This document shows positions 1 through 12,193 of a DNA stretch of 64,000 nucleotides, piece after piece (positions within the stretch are counted from its first letter, which is position 1; each line of letters begins with the position of its first letter). The DNA lies in assembly GCA_002989075.1 (NCBI GenBank), contig PSQN01000014.1, positions 496,001-560,000 of the forward strand, in the 5' to 3' direction. The notes under the pieces are model-generated. The model saw only the letters and a list, made by a program, of their open reading frames with translations, searched no databases and was not told where the DNA came from. This DNA is from Arthonia radiata. Lineage: Eukaryota; Ascomycota; Arthoniomycetes; Arthoniales; Arthoniaceae. The position numbers and the translations under genes were made by a program.

Positions 1-2240
1 TTCGAATACGGTACTTGCTAGCACCGGTCATTAATTAATTTTAATATTATTTATTTTAACGTGTGTGCGGAGTCTCGGCTATACTCGATTATGCTGGGTT
101 AACCCCTAAGCGACGTTAATAAGGTACCTAACTGCCGGCCGCCCCCCTCGTAGGTTTAGAATAATTAGGATGTAATCTGAGTGTAGGGCAGGGAGCAGTT
201 AGGTGGCAAAAAGGGCCTAGATAGGCCCTACTAGTGTTCAAGCTAATTATTGAGGAGACTAGAAAGGAATGCGTTTACTAGAGGGAAGATATCCTTTAAG
301 GATCGCAGCCTTCCTAAATAGGCAACATTCCGTCTCAATTCGCCATCGGGACGTTTATGCATCACACGTATAGAGATAACCTTAGCAGAAAGTATTCAAA
401 AAGCTTAAATTACAGTTTATATTGGAACTAGTATATATTCTGTTTAACTATAAAAATTCGATTACAATCGAAACCGATGCGTTAGATTACGCTATTAGAG
501 CATACTTAAACTAACTTAAGGAAGAGAAGCTGTATTTAGTTGTATTCTACTTATAAACAATAATAAATCTAGAACTCTGGTACAATATTTACAATAAGAA
601 GCTACTTATAATAGTCGAAGCGCTCAAATATTAGAAACTCTACTATACTATAGCTAAATACTAAATTTACGTTATTACAGACTATAAAAATCTTATATAC
701 TTTATAAGTACAAAGGTTCTTAACAGACGATAAACGCAACAAGCAAAAGAGCTCGCAAACTTTGACTATTAGATTATCTATACTAAGAGATTAGAAAACG
801 GACGAGTAGATGCACTCACTAGACGAGTAGACTACTTAGAAAACAAGAAACAGTTCTTATACGCTATATTTTAAGAGAACTAAGACAGTTTATTAGAGAA
901 CAATAAATATACACTCGCAACAATGCTTACAGTCGAACGAAGGCTATTAAAGGAACAAATTCTTTAAGCTTATAAATCGGATCTATACGTTAAAATATAC
1001 AACAAGCATTATAAGGACAATTTTCTTGTCTACATAAAAGAAAAGGTCTACGTTTCTATAGCGCTACAGAAAGAACTTATTTACAAACATTATAAAGCAG
1101 GACACCAAGAAATAAGATCGACGATTAAAATGATATAATAGCGATATTTTATTTCTAAACTGCGAAACAAAATTGTAAGACTTATAGACGACTACAATAT
1201 TTATAAGAAAAGCAAATATAAACGTTATAAATCTTATAGATTACTATAATTACTAGAGGCTCTAGAGGCTTTATAGCATTTAATTACTATAGATTTTATT
1301 ATTAACTTATCTAAGTTAAAAGAACTAGAAAATACTACGGTATACAATACTATCTTTGTAATAGTAGATAGGCTTACGAAGTACGCGTACTTTATACCGG
1401 TAGTACAAATAAACACGGCAGAGAACCTTGCGTTTATTCTGTATCGAGTTATTATTACGGTACATAGCGTACCTAAAGAAATAATCTCCGACAGAAATAA
1501 ACTCTTTACATTAAAATTCTGAACTTTACTTATAAAGCTTATAAATATTAAGTATAAGCTATTAATATTGTTTTATTCTTAGATCAACGGACAAACTAAG
1601 CGGACAAACTAGATACTTAAACAGTTCTTACGCGTATACGTTAACTACAAGCAAAACAATTGGGTAACACTACTGCCGCTCGCGTAGTTCGTTTACAATA
1701 CAAACTATAGTTCTTTTACAGGCGAAATACTATATTATGCAAACTATAGACTCTATCCTACTCTTATACACAACTCGTTGGTCTTAGACCTTTTTTTGAA
1801 AAAAGCGAAGATCTCGAAAGATAAGCTAATAGCTTTGTACAAGCAATTAACACTTAAAATCACTTTCGCATTATTAAAGCAGAGTTAATAAGCCAACAAA
1901 CGTAGATTGTGTGGACCCAACTTTAAGGAGAGGGACAGCGTTTACCTTCGCCGCAAACATATTAAAACAAGAAGACCGAACATTACGTTCAAACTTAGAC
2001 TTCCAACAACGATGCGCATACATCTAGTCTTTTACAAGTTACTACTAGAACCAGCACCCAACATTAAACTACCAGGACCCATTTACTTAGACGACCAGAT
2101 ACAGGAACCAGAATATAAAGTAAAAGAAATACTCGACGACCGTAAACAGAGAGGAACACACCAGTACCTTGTTAGATGGAAGAAATACCCCGACAGCAAA
2201 AATTTATGGGAACCAGTTAAGAACCTTAAACGTTGCTAGT
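1..2240 (+). mobile_element. Ty3/gypsy chromovirus relic (pol and chromodomain part)
   Basis: Fossil LTR retroelement whose left end lies outside the window. On the + strand, recognisable pol parts come in the expected order: the reverse transcriptase/RNase H junction around 430-520, integrase core around 1260-1750, and a C-terminal chromodomain around 2090-2240 whose aromatic-cage-like pattern (VRWKKYPD, then NLWEP) is still readable. The chromodomain places it among the chromoviruses. The DNA is AT-rich and TpA-rich, as expected after repeat-induced point mutation. The copy is broken by many breaks along its length and cannot be active. No LTR could be delimited. Age cannot be measured here; the decay suggests an old copy. 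Confidence 0.75.
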
Positions 2241-2900
2241 ACCTCTTAAACTAGTACTAATAGGGTTAAGCTAACCCGATAGAGCCTCGTTAACAATAAA
2301 CTCTATACTGCTCGGCATTAACTAGTTATATTCTAACTCGACCATTAACTCCTTCTATTCTAGCAACTTATCCCAAGTATTTAAATCGACACGCTCTTTA
2401 TTTAGATCGGCTAACTCTTGCTTAATTGTAAGCTTAGCCCGCTTAGCATCTAACTCGGCTTATTGAGCTTCTACTCTCTTACAACGCGCAACACACGCTT
2501 CTTCATCGGCCGAATCTAAACGTCTTTAAATCTCGTTACTTCGAGAATTGAACACCTCCACTTTAAGAAACGAAAGGATTTACGCGAAGATTCAGAAAGC
2601 AGCTTCTAACGGCGAGGTTTAGTAGCAGCACCACGAGATTTTGGTATAATAACTTACAGAAAAGAAAATACTAAAGGTAACAGACAGACTTATAAGTATT
2701 TACGGCGCAGCTAGTCAATTAAAAACAATTTAACCTTAAGAGAGGGATTGTATAACGGCTGCATAACTAGATCTCTAAACTAGTCTTACGATAGATTTTT
2801 CGAATAGAAAAGACTAGCATTACTAGCTAAACTTAACATTAAACTAGGCGGGTTACGTATAGAACGAACCCGCTGAACTAGAGCAACCCGCTAGAGGGTT
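2241..2900 (-). mobile_element. Unassigned retroelement fragment, gag-like coiled coil
   Basis: AT-rich, RIP-like DNA between the gypsy and copia relics. Read on the minus strand, about 2330-2570 resembles a charged, alanine- and lysine-rich coiled coil of the kind found in fungal retroelement gag or accessory regions. It could belong to the copia relic to its right, to a third element, or to 3' sequence of the gypsy relic. It is broken, and no terminal repeat was recognised. Confidence 0.35.
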
Positions 2901-5900
2901 TAGCAGGAATATAGGATAGAGGCTACAGCTATAAACTATATAGCTACGATAGTAGACTACCTCTATAAACTAATATTAGTTAACTTATTACTCTGTCTCA
3001 AACTTAATTACTTGTAATAGTAACGTGTCTCGTACCTTTTACGTTCGGCAGTCTGTTATTGTATTAGACTTTTACCTCGGTTCTTAAACTAAAGCCTTGA
3101 TTAATTGCTTATATTATATATATTTTACTTGTCTCTTGTTATTGCCTCTGTTCCTTAAGCCTATAATCTCTGTGCTAGAAGACACAATCTAGCAGCGTTA
3201 CAGCTTTCTACTGTCGGCCGGCCTGTTTTAGACCGTAAAGGGCCTTCTTTATTTAATAAACTTTATTAGTTCCGTTAGATAGGCCAGTTGGTTGCTTAAT
3301 ATAGACAATCTCGTCTAACTTTGCGTTAGAATAAGCTAATTTTATATTCTATTACTTTATTTTCTAGTCTTTTTCTACTGCTAAGGCTAATATAAGCCGG
3401 TAGATAATTAAATTTACTATATTTATAAAGGTTTCTGTAAAATTGAGGCCGGGTCTTTGCTAATAGCCCTTAGCTACCTAGTAGGCTTTAAAAATTAGCT
3501 CGCTCTCCGGAGGGTACTTAATCTTCGGTACTTAGCGCCCTTTTAGTGCCTTTCTACCCGGCGGCAGCTCGATTAATATCTAAGTTTCTTAATTAGCTAG
3601 CTCTTTAAGCTTTAACTACATTGCGTCTAGTTAAGAAGGCTAATCCTTAGATATTCTTATTTCTTCTAAGTTATTAAACTCTTTAGTAACTGCGACTAAG
3701 GCCTGTTCGGCGTATTGTTCTAGGTTATTATAAAACTCGTTAAACTAATTTTTGTTAGCGTTTTTGTATATAAAATCTATTTTCTGGGCGCAATCGATGT
3801 CTATTCGGCCGAGGTCTTTAGTACTTCTGTAATCTAACTCGATAGAAAGGTTAAACTTGTTTAGAGCTCTAGTTTAGTATAATTCTTATTTAGATTCGTC
3901 CGCTAGTTATTAAGATATAGAGAGGGTATACTGTTTCTTATATAGAGAACTTCCTTCTTTATCGGAAGGTACCTTTCTATTATCTTAAGATTTAGCGGTC
4001 GGATTTAGCTTATTTTTGAACTCAACTTTTAGTTATTCTTTAGACTCTTTAGAAATACTCTTAGTTAATTAATTAACTATAGATCTCCGTAGGTCCCAAA
4101 TAAAATTTCCTTTTTAAACGTAAACGTCTCTCCTCTAGTAAACCTTCTAGCTATTGAGGTCTAAAAGCTTATATTGGTTTAATCTATAGCCTATTAGAAT
4201 ATAGGTAGTTACTCTGGCGTCTAGTTTTTTTAGTTTAGGTTCTTTAAGATAAGTAACTGAGCTCTAGATTTTAATAGTACTAATATCTATTTTTTTACCG
4301 TATTTTGCTTTGTACGGGGTAATAAACCCTAGCAATCCGGTATAGAGAGTCCTATTATAAATATAGATAGCTGCTTTTAGCGCTTTACCCCAATATATTT
4401 AAGATAGCCTGGCGGTATAAAGTATTGCTCAAACTTTACTAACAATTGTTTAGTTAAAGCGTTCGGCTCGTTTATTTTACTAAGAGGTATACGGTACGGA
4501 TATCGTTAGAATAGCTTCTTTTTGTTCTAGAAGCTGTTTTACCTAGCCTTCCCGGTATTCTTTTATATTATTTAAGTATAGTCTTTTAAAAGGATGCTCG
4601 AACTACGTTTCTTTCTGAGTAATATAGATAGATAGTGCGTTAAAAACCTAATCTTTAGACTATAGTACCTCGGTAGTTGTATACCGGGTTTTATTGTCTA
4701 TAAAGCTAGTAAATAATCGATCTTTAAAAGAAGTTTGCGGTACAATTAGCTTACAAATATTTAAGTAAACTTTTTCTAAATAATTGGCCGATTTGTCTAA
4801 AGTTTCTTAGCTAACTTTAGCCGTTGCCTTTACTTTAAAGTAAATTTAACAATTATCTCCTAATTTGTCCGAATAATCTGTTCCTAGGGCAACCTTTTTA
4901 AGCTATTTTAAGGCGTTTTCGCCTATATGTTCTATTCGTTAATATTAAAGGTCAGTTTTCGAAGAAATAGTATAGAGAGATCGGACTGTATTAATAGTCT
5001 AAGCTTCTATTACTATTAGACCGTTAATATACTGCTCCTCAGTAGTTAGTTGTCCGGCCTAATTAACTTTTAGCTTATTTTAATTAAAAGTTACCTTACC
5101 TCTCCTCTTTCTAAGCTTATCGAAGCTTAGGAGGTTAATTCTAAATTTCTTAATAAACAAAACTTTGTTTAGAACAATTGTTTTGTTTTTAAAGAACAGT
5201 TTTGCTTTACCTATCTAGAAGGCTCGGATTAACTTTCTCCCTCTCTAACGAATAATCCGGTTAGTTGGCCGGATATCTGTTAGAAGGTTAATATTCGAGC
5301 AAATATAGCTTATTAAGCCTATATCGAGGATCTAAAAATTAGTAGAGTAATTAACTCTATTTAGTAATACTATAAAGTATTGTTCTTCTCGTAGATTAGA
5401 AGTATGTACAGAAAACATTAAAAAATTGGTATTTTTAGAGCTTTTGTTAGAATCTGGCCGGAGATTTGGGTATTTTTTCTAACAAGTTGCCAGTTTATGC
5501 CCCTTTTTATTGCAAAAGGGGCATTTTTCTTAGTTTTTACTTAGAGATTGTAATTGTTTTCTGGTTCTTTGCGTTAATTTATTGTCTATTGCAGTAAAAA
5601 CCTTTTCTGCTGAGGTACTACCGCAGATTTGGCGAGACTCGTCTATAAGTTAACTAAATAAGTCCTATAAACTTATATCGCTAGTCGTTTACCGGTAGCT
5701 TTAGCTAATAATAGCTACCGTGTGCTTGTATTTGAAGGTCAGATTGTAGAGGACGTAGGTAGCTACTACCTTGTTGAGTAGTACTAGTCCTTGGGTTACC
5801 AAATTGTCCGTTAATTGTTTAATTTTAGCAAGGTAAAGCTCAAGGTTTTTTACCTTACTAAGTATAGTGCTAAAGAGCTCCTTACAAATTAGAAACTTGA

Positions 5901-6860
5901 AACTAAAACTTTTCAATTTATATAACCTTTTTAAGCTATCTTAAAGCTCTAGAGAGTTATAAATCTCCTTTATTTAAATAAGAGGACCGTCCTTTAGAGT
6001 TAGTTAAATAAGGGCTGCTGCCCTTGTCGACTGTTTCTAGCGGCTAGCTTCGGTAATATCTCTAGCTAAATAGCCGGAAAAGGGGATTATAACATTACTA
6101 TAGCCCTTTTTAGTTAAAAGGGCCTCTATTCGAATTAATTAAATGTTCCAATTAGTTGAGCCTCTGAGTTTAGAAATCTTATAAGAGGAGTCTATAGCTA
6201 AATATATAGTCAGAGATTTCTAAAAAAAAAGGAAATTCTATTCTAATAGTTAAATTAGACTAAAAATTTAGAGTCGATTAGTTATAAGATTGTTTAAAGA
6301 TGCCGATAGGTGTTGTAGAGGAAATATTTTCTAAAAAGAAAATTTAAAAGGAATTAGTGCTAACTCGGGCTTATAACCTATTAAAAAGGTATAGAGAAGA
6401 AGAAGAATACTATTATAAAGAGTAGAAAGATAAGACTAGCTTAAGACTAGTACAATACTTAAGCTTAGTATAGATACAATACTTAGTAGCAAGGAGAAGC
6501 TGTTGTTATATTGTCTATTTTATTAGCTAAAATTCTCTAGAGAGATTCTAACTTATATATCTAAGTTTAGCAGCCTATATAGGACTTACTAAATATCTGT
6601 TTTTTTAATAAAAGCTAGATAACCTGTAACTTACTACATAAGACAGTAATTCTGTTTATCTAAAACTATTAGTCTTTAAGTCTATTTTATATTGTTTTAG
6701 ACTACGGGCCAGCTGTCTAGAACAGGTCGTATAATGCTCTTTTTTGTCTTAGACCCGAGCTACTAGGCTCGACCCTTTAGGTAAAAGGCTTGTTCTATTC
6801 TAGGCCAAGACAGCTAGTAGGACCTATTCGATACTCTGGGCCCCTGGAGGTTCCGGCTAA
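2900..6860 (-). mobile_element. Ty1/copia retrotransposon relic
   Basis: Fossil LTR retroelement on the minus strand. In element order, right to left: a gag (UBN2-like) region around 5700-6000, a zinc-knuckle-like stretch around 5480-5530, an integrase region around 4300-5000 and a copia-type reverse transcriptase around 3200-3700, where blocks such as KQPTG and LNKALYGLK-like wording can be discerned. Gag and integrase before RT is the copia order. It faces the gypsy relic, so the two lie 3' end to 3' end. It has many breaks and heavy AT drift consistent with RIP. Both ends are estimates, since no LTR pair could be aligned by eye. Confidence 0.7.
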
Positions 6861-7452
6861 CCAGCTAGTTAGTCAATTTCTAACATCTTTATTTAAGCTT
6901 TTTTAAACTTAAATATACTTAAAACGCTATAGTAAAGTATTTAAACTCTCTTTATAATAGTTTATAAAATAATTAAATTTAAAATTTAAGAGGTAGCTAA
7001 TATATTAATTATAGATTTAAAAAAATAATATTTAGCTTAATAAAATTAATAAAGAAGTTTATATATAAAGGCGCGTTTAAATATTAATAATTATATTAAT
7101 ATAGAATTTATTTATTTACTTAAAAGCGTGTTATACTAAAAGTACTAGGCTAGAAGCTTAGACTGTCTAGGAGGGGAAATTACATGTGTCTATCCCGAAC
7201 TTCCCGAAGGGGTAAGCTCCTGTAGCAGGCTGAGGTGCCTGAGACTGCACAGATCTAAGCGCAACAGCATGTTCTCATTGCATCAAAGTCATCGAGTAGC
7301 CTTTGCAATATGCACCTTCGAATTCTGCGAGATACTTCATGTGTTTCAGCAACGCTACTTGTCCCTGCGCGGCACTGCAGCCCAGCGGCAAGACCCCAGC
7401 TTCCACTGCTGCCCCGAGCTTCGTCATTGTTGCTCACCACCGTCACCCATCT
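6861..7452. other. Edge of the AT-rich island and RPL16 3' flank
   Basis: The extremely AT-rich sequence continues to about 7180 without a recognisable gene. Composition then changes abruptly to ordinary genic DNA, and 7190-7452 is the downstream flank of RPL16. No terminal repeat or target-site duplication was recognised at the edge. Confidence 0.6.
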
Positions 7453-8441
7453 CTAGTAACCGTATTGCTCGAGCTGCTGCTTCGTCTTGTCGTCCACCTT
7501 CGCCGTCTTCTGCGCCTCCGACAACTGCTTCCTTGCTTGCTTCTTGCGCTCGTAGTAGGCCGCGCTCTTGACCTTGCGTCTCTCCTCAAGACTGTGGAAA
7601 CTGTTAGCGTCCTGAAAGCTTCATGTTGTCACAATTCCCAAGATAATGCCGTGACGTACCGAGAGACCACGTCTTGGTACTTCCAGCCGAACTCGTGTCC
7701 GAGACGACCGACCGTGCAGAACTTGCGGCCTGGTTTTAACCGGAGCACTCGGAGAGCTTGTGGAACGACGACACGCTTCTTCTTGTCATATGGTGGTGGA
7801 ATGCCCTCAAAGCATTTGAGTCTCGCCATAGCTGCCGCGCCACGAGGTGTCTTGTGAGGGATCATGCCACGAATTGTTCGCCAAAACATCTTGCCGGGTT
7901 GGCGGTAATGCCACGGACCTGTTGGAGTAACGCGTCAGACTTGAACGATGCCGTTAACGATGCCATCGGGAGTCGGGCGATCATGCTTCACAAAGCGACG
8001 AAACGTGGGAGAAGGACTGAAACTTGGCTGTAAACATACCACCGCGCCAGGCATTGTAACGGGTTTGCTTGCGCATGAACGCTTGATAGTTGACTGAATG
8101 TCGACGATTGTCAGCAACGTGTTCTCAATGCTCGTTCTCAAGTCGCGCATGCCGTTCGAGAGGGGTGCTCTCTGTGGAAGGTGTACGAACGTTTGGCGCG
8201 GAAGAAACCACCAGAGATGTTGATTGCCTCGCAACGAACGACGACAATCTTTTGACCGTTGAGAAGTTGCTTTGCGACGATGCTGGCGAGTCTGCCATTC
8301 AAATGGCCCTTGCCGTCAATGACGACCTGTTAAGTGACTTGTCAGCCGGTTGCTCACTTTTGGCCACGCGCTCTGGGTCTTCGCTGCAGCAGAGGAGAGT
8401 TGGTGAAAGCAGTGACGTACCACTGGCTCGAACGTCGCCAT
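7453..8441 (-). CDS. RPL16: 60S ribosomal protein uL13 (L13a / yeast Rpl16)
   Basis: Structural protein of the large ribosomal subunit. Five exons: 8421-8441, 8191-8326, 8040-8093, 7660-7918 and 7453-7591, all joined at GT..AG, giving 202 residues, the usual family length. The start codes for MATFEPV, the family's standard N-terminus. Conserved blocks follow in order: [15 protein letters not shown] (about 8-22), the [18 protein letters not shown] region, GGPWHYR, and the signature [19 protein letters not shown]. The C-terminus is lysine-rich and ends QYGY. Splitting a ribosomal protein gene by several short introns near its 5' end is typical of filamentous ascomycetes. It lies just downstream of, and on the same strand as, another ribosome-associated gene. 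Identification is certain; exon edges are inferred from homology and splice consensus. Confidence 0.96.
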
Positions 8442-8882
8442 CTTGTTGAGTCGTCGGACGGTGGATGAATGAGAATGGTGTCGCTAGCGGTCAATTGCTG
8501 GATATCACTAATGCTGCAAAGCCAGAAGTCGGGGAGCGATATCTCGGTGCTTCCCGAAGAAGTAATTTAGTAGGGTTTGAAAACCCCGAGACGTCCGTCT
8601 TCTTAGAGCTCCCCCTTACGCTGACGCCAAACACATACGGTGACTGAGCAGACATCAGATCTAGGACAGATGTAATTTGATTCTTGCTATTGCTTGGCCG
8701 GCCCTTCGAGGCATACAACGCTTGCAAGTAGCCGATTCCGTGCTTTTAGGCCACTGGGCGTGGAAACATAATCGCTCGTATCATCAGAACGCAGCAGAGG
8801 TGGCTTCAATCTTTTCAAACTGTGCCCCAATTCCGATCACGTAGTAGTCCGTAGCTTGCTCGCAATCTTTGTCCGGATCTCT
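8442..8882. promoter_or_regulatory. RPL16 upstream region / STM1 3' flank
   Basis: About 440 bp between the STM1 stop and the RPL16 start, with both genes on the minus strand. It must hold the RPL16 promoter. I see no clear TATA box or known ribosomal-protein element that I could assign with confidence. Confidence 0.5.
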
Positions 8883-10286
8883 CTAGGATCCAAGAGTTGG
8901 GAAGGCGCTGGTGTCGGTGACATTCGGCGTAGCTCCACCACGTCCGCCGCGTCCACCGCGGAAACTACCACGGTCAGGCGGTCCACCGCGATCAGAGCCT
9001 CGTCCGCCACGATCGCCACGGCCACCACGGTCACCACGGTCACCGCGATCACCGCCACGGAACTCGCCTCTGCCACGACCGCGTCCCCCACGACCACCAC
9101 GGCCGGAGGTCTGTTCGCCACGGGGGGCGTAGTCGTGATCCAGCAGCACAGTGGCCTTCTCCTTGCGCTCACGCTCGCGCTGCTTCTTGCCTCCACCACC
9201 AGCGAAATAGTCAGTAGTATCTTCCTTTTCGAGTGCTTTGCCCTCGGGTTGTTTCTTGGAGGCACCCTCATTCGCCTTGCGAGCCTGGAGAGAGTTGCCG
9301 AGAGCAAGCTTCTTCTCGGCCTGTTGCGCTAGATAGTCGGTGTAAGACATCGACTTGTCTTCCGGCTCGGGCTCGGGCTGAGGCTCCGTTGGCGCATCAC
9401 CATTCTCAGTCGTGGGAACGTTGCCTTCAGCATCAATGGGCTTGTCCGGAAATGCATCATAACCAGCCTTTTCTTCTTCCCATGCTTGAGCTTGGCCGGC
9501 TTTCTCGTCGTTCCACTCGGCTGTTCCAGTCTCTCCACCCCAGCCTTTGTCGGCCTGCTTGTTGGAGTCGCTTTGAGTGGGTTAGTACAAAGTATCAAAT
9601 GGGAGGGGAGCGCATGTAGACAGATACCTTTGAAGGCTACGGCTGTGACGATCATCCTTACCGCCGCGAGCGCGAGTACCGCCTGCACCGCCGCGGGCGC
9701 CACGTCCGTCGTAGCTGCCACCACGCTGAATGCGACCACCTGATAATTTTGGTGTCAATACCGTTCCAGTCGTAAAGGGTTACATGCTTACCTCCAAGAC
9801 GGTCGGAGTGTCGATCAAATCGAACATTGTCGTCAACTTGCTTGTCGCGATTGGAAGAGCGGCCGGCCTCACGGTCTTGGAAAGCTTGAGAAGGAGCAAA
9901 TCAGTCTTTGTCTACCAAAAGCCCAAAGTGTGGACCACACTATACCTCGCTCAGAACCGCCCGTATCTCCGCGTCCCCGGCCACGGCCACCGCGACCACC
10001 ACGACCTTCACCGCGAGGCGCACTAGGGGCGTCTTTTGGAGCATCGTTGGCGACTTCGTTACGCTTGCCGTGTCGCTGGATGGGCTTGTCAACGGGCTCT
10101 ACCGGCGCTTGTGGCTCCTCTTCCGGGTCATTGCCTGAGGCATGCGTCAGGGCTTGCAAAGGTCAAGAACATCACTCAATTTACCAAGAAGCTCGAAGAG
10201 GTTCTGCAATAGAGTGTCAGTCTGGACCTGAATGTGGAGAATGGACCGTGTAGCTGCGCACGCACCTTCGACGCGACGCTGCTCAT
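8883..10286 (-). CDS. STM1: Stm1/SERBP1-family ribosome-associated RGG protein
   Basis: Hyaluronan/mRNA-binding (HABP4/PAI-RBP1) family protein; yeast Stm1 and human SERBP1 clamp idle 80S ribosomes and bind RNA and G-quadruplexes. Six exons: 10266-10286, 10185-10203, 9946-10134, 9792-9884, 9628-9739 and 8883-9570, giving 373 residues. The N-terminus MSSVASKNLFELLGND is the classic Stm1 start and is assembled across two tiny exons. Next come a basic linker, RGG-rich patches, an acidic region with the motif DKGWGG, the conserved TDYLAQQAEKK box near residue 220, and a long arginine-glycine tract (roughly plus-strand 8930-9110). The end, AFPTLGS, is conserved. Adjacent to RPL16 on the same strand, so two ribosome genes sit in tandem. 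The RGG block reads as proline-rich frames on the other strand, which are shadows. Confidence 0.93.
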
Positions 10287-10836
10287 CTTGTTGGGTCGGG
10301 CCGCCCTTGGCGCTTTGACAGACGTCTCTGACAAAAGTAATGAGTTTAATAGGTTGGCGGCAGCTATGCCATTGTGAGAGGTGCCATCAGGGCGTGTGCG
10401 TGTAGGAGTGGTGAAGCTTAAAGAGGGACAAGGTGCTTTGGTGAAATTCATCGAGCGGTGAGGTGCTGTGTCGAGGCTACGTGGCACTCTTTTCGGAAAT
10501 CTGGCCCAAAGGGCGCTTGACTTTCACGACTCAACCACATTTCAACCACATTGCGAACCAAGGCACGATCTCAGGCTTAACCAATTATGAGCTTCGACCT
10601 GTTATGTGCTATGTGACACTTCGCAGACCTCTTTGATCTTACGCTTCGTGCTGTACAAACCTCATTATGCTGGGTCATAGTCTCATTACTCGTTCAAATC
10701 CCGGCACAGCTCTCGAAAATTCCGGTCCACAGCTGTGCGACACGCCCATCCGCGCCTAAAGGCTCTGAATCCCACAGTCAATGTAGACCTCCTTCGACGC
10801 ACTCCTGATGTAGACCCGTTGGCGATCGAAGCAAGT
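10287..10836. promoter_or_regulatory. STM1 upstream region / bZIP gene 3' flank
   Basis: About 550 bp between the bZIP stop and the STM1 start. It should hold the STM1 promoter and the bZIP 3' UTR. I see no gene or repeat here. A short TTCAAATCC match near 10692 resembles a tRNA B box but no cloverleaf can be built around it. Confidence 0.5.
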
Positions 10837-12193
10837 CTACGAACTGGCATTCGTGCCTCTCCGACTGGGTTCTGACGGACCGTCTGGGAACCTGCTTTGT
10901 CCACCCAAGAACGTCAATGGAAAGATTTCTTGAGAGAATCCCTCCGGCATAGTAAGGTCATCGTCCCCAAAATTCCGTGAACGTTGTTTGAAAGTAGGCG
11001 AAGATTGACTTGTATTGACACGGTACGAACCACTCATAGGTGGTAGTGGCCTGCCTCGACTATGCTCTGCGAGCCGTCCTGGTTGCGTAGATTCTGTGGA
11101 TAATTGATTAGCAAGAGAGCAGCCGAACTACAGCATCGCCTTGGCTCTCACCTCGGCTTATGCTCCATTCATCGGGCAAGCGCGGATGCCATCCACTATG
11201 ATTTTGCATCGCATCTCCGGTATCCATAGCCACTGGCAAGTGCCGAGAATGGACAGGAGGCTCGTAAGCTTCTAGTGGCAGTGAGAAGCCTGCCATTTGG
11301 CTACGGGCAGTGGAATCTGCTGAGGGCTGTCGATGGTAGTAATTATGTGCATGAGAAAATGCTGACTGGTTAGCAGAGTATGATGCTGAGACGCTAGGTC
11401 CATACTGTGCAACGGCAGGAGATGCAACGGTTGAGGACGATGGAGACGAGTCGTTCCACACTGAAGCCTGGGGTTGCGGTGAGTTCAGAGGTGATACTAT
11501 CGAATTGCGTACTGAAGCAGCCTTGCTCTTCAACACGTCAAGCTTGGTGTTACCTGTTGTACCGCTCTGCTTCATCGGACGGCCGGCTCCGGCTCCAGCA
11601 GCGTGAAACGTGCTTGGCAATAGATGTGGCTCTGGAGGAAGAGCCACTTGCTCGCCCCTAGCCCGCAGCTCAGTCTCGACATCAATACCTGCGCGCAAGA
11701 TGTCAGCAAAAGCAGTGAGCGCCTCATGCACCACAGAAATCTACCATGTTCTCGGAGGATCCGCTCGAGGGTACCGATCCGTCTGTGCATAGACGAGGAA
11801 TGGTATGCAGACGCCTGCTTGTCACGTTGAGCAAGCTGAAGTAGCTCCTCGTGCTGTTTCAGAGTGCTCTCGAGTTGCTTGATGTATTCACCGCGCCTTT
11901 CTCGAAAGGCGGCTTGTGCTTGTCTGTTACGCTGTTTTCGTTCTTCTACCGTGGCATATATCTTCAACAAGTCAGCGGCAATATTTGCACTATTGCTATT
12001 GGCATGCACGCACAGGTTTGCGACCTCCTTTACGCTTAGGGCGTGGTTGATCCTGAAGGTCGTGGATGTTGGCTTCATCTTCAGGATCTTCCTCAATATC
12101 GTAACGTGTGTCCTCCAGTGCCTCCTCATTATCTGGCGGATTTGGAGAAGATGGCTCGCCACTGTCAATCTCCAATTTGGGCTCAGCGGCCAT
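10837..12193 (-). CDS. Fungal AP-1-like bZIP transcription factor
   Basis: Nuclear DNA-binding regulator, target genes unknown. Four exons: 12014-12193, 11745-11961, 11152-11688 and 10837-11093, giving 396 residues. Order: an acidic N-terminus; a basic region around residues 55-85 starting with KGGRKP and carrying RKQRNRQAQAAFRERR, with the NxxAQxxFR signature of fungal AP-1/Pap1-type bZIPs; a leucine-zipper coiled coil ending LERILREHG; then a low-complexity Ser/Gln/Pro/Tyr-rich tail. The first intron interrupts the protein just before the basic region (KP|IYAT). I did not see Yap1-type cysteine-rich redox domains, so a direct Yap1 role is not supported. The closest relatives I recall are unnamed bZIPs with the KPIYAT...ERKQRNRQAQ block. 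It is divergent from the arrestin gene across about 1 kb. Confidence 0.88.

Noticed and set aside
1-7180. Intact retroelement
   Set aside because: Both relics carry many breaks and no LTR pair could be matched.
8856-9332. Long + strand frames through the RGG region, including a Pro-Arg-Pro repeat frame
   Set aside because: They are antisense shadows of the low-complexity RGG tract in STM1.
10640-10715. Possible tRNA suggested by a B-box-like TTCAAATCC
   Set aside because: No acceptor stem, A box or anticodon arm could be paired around it.
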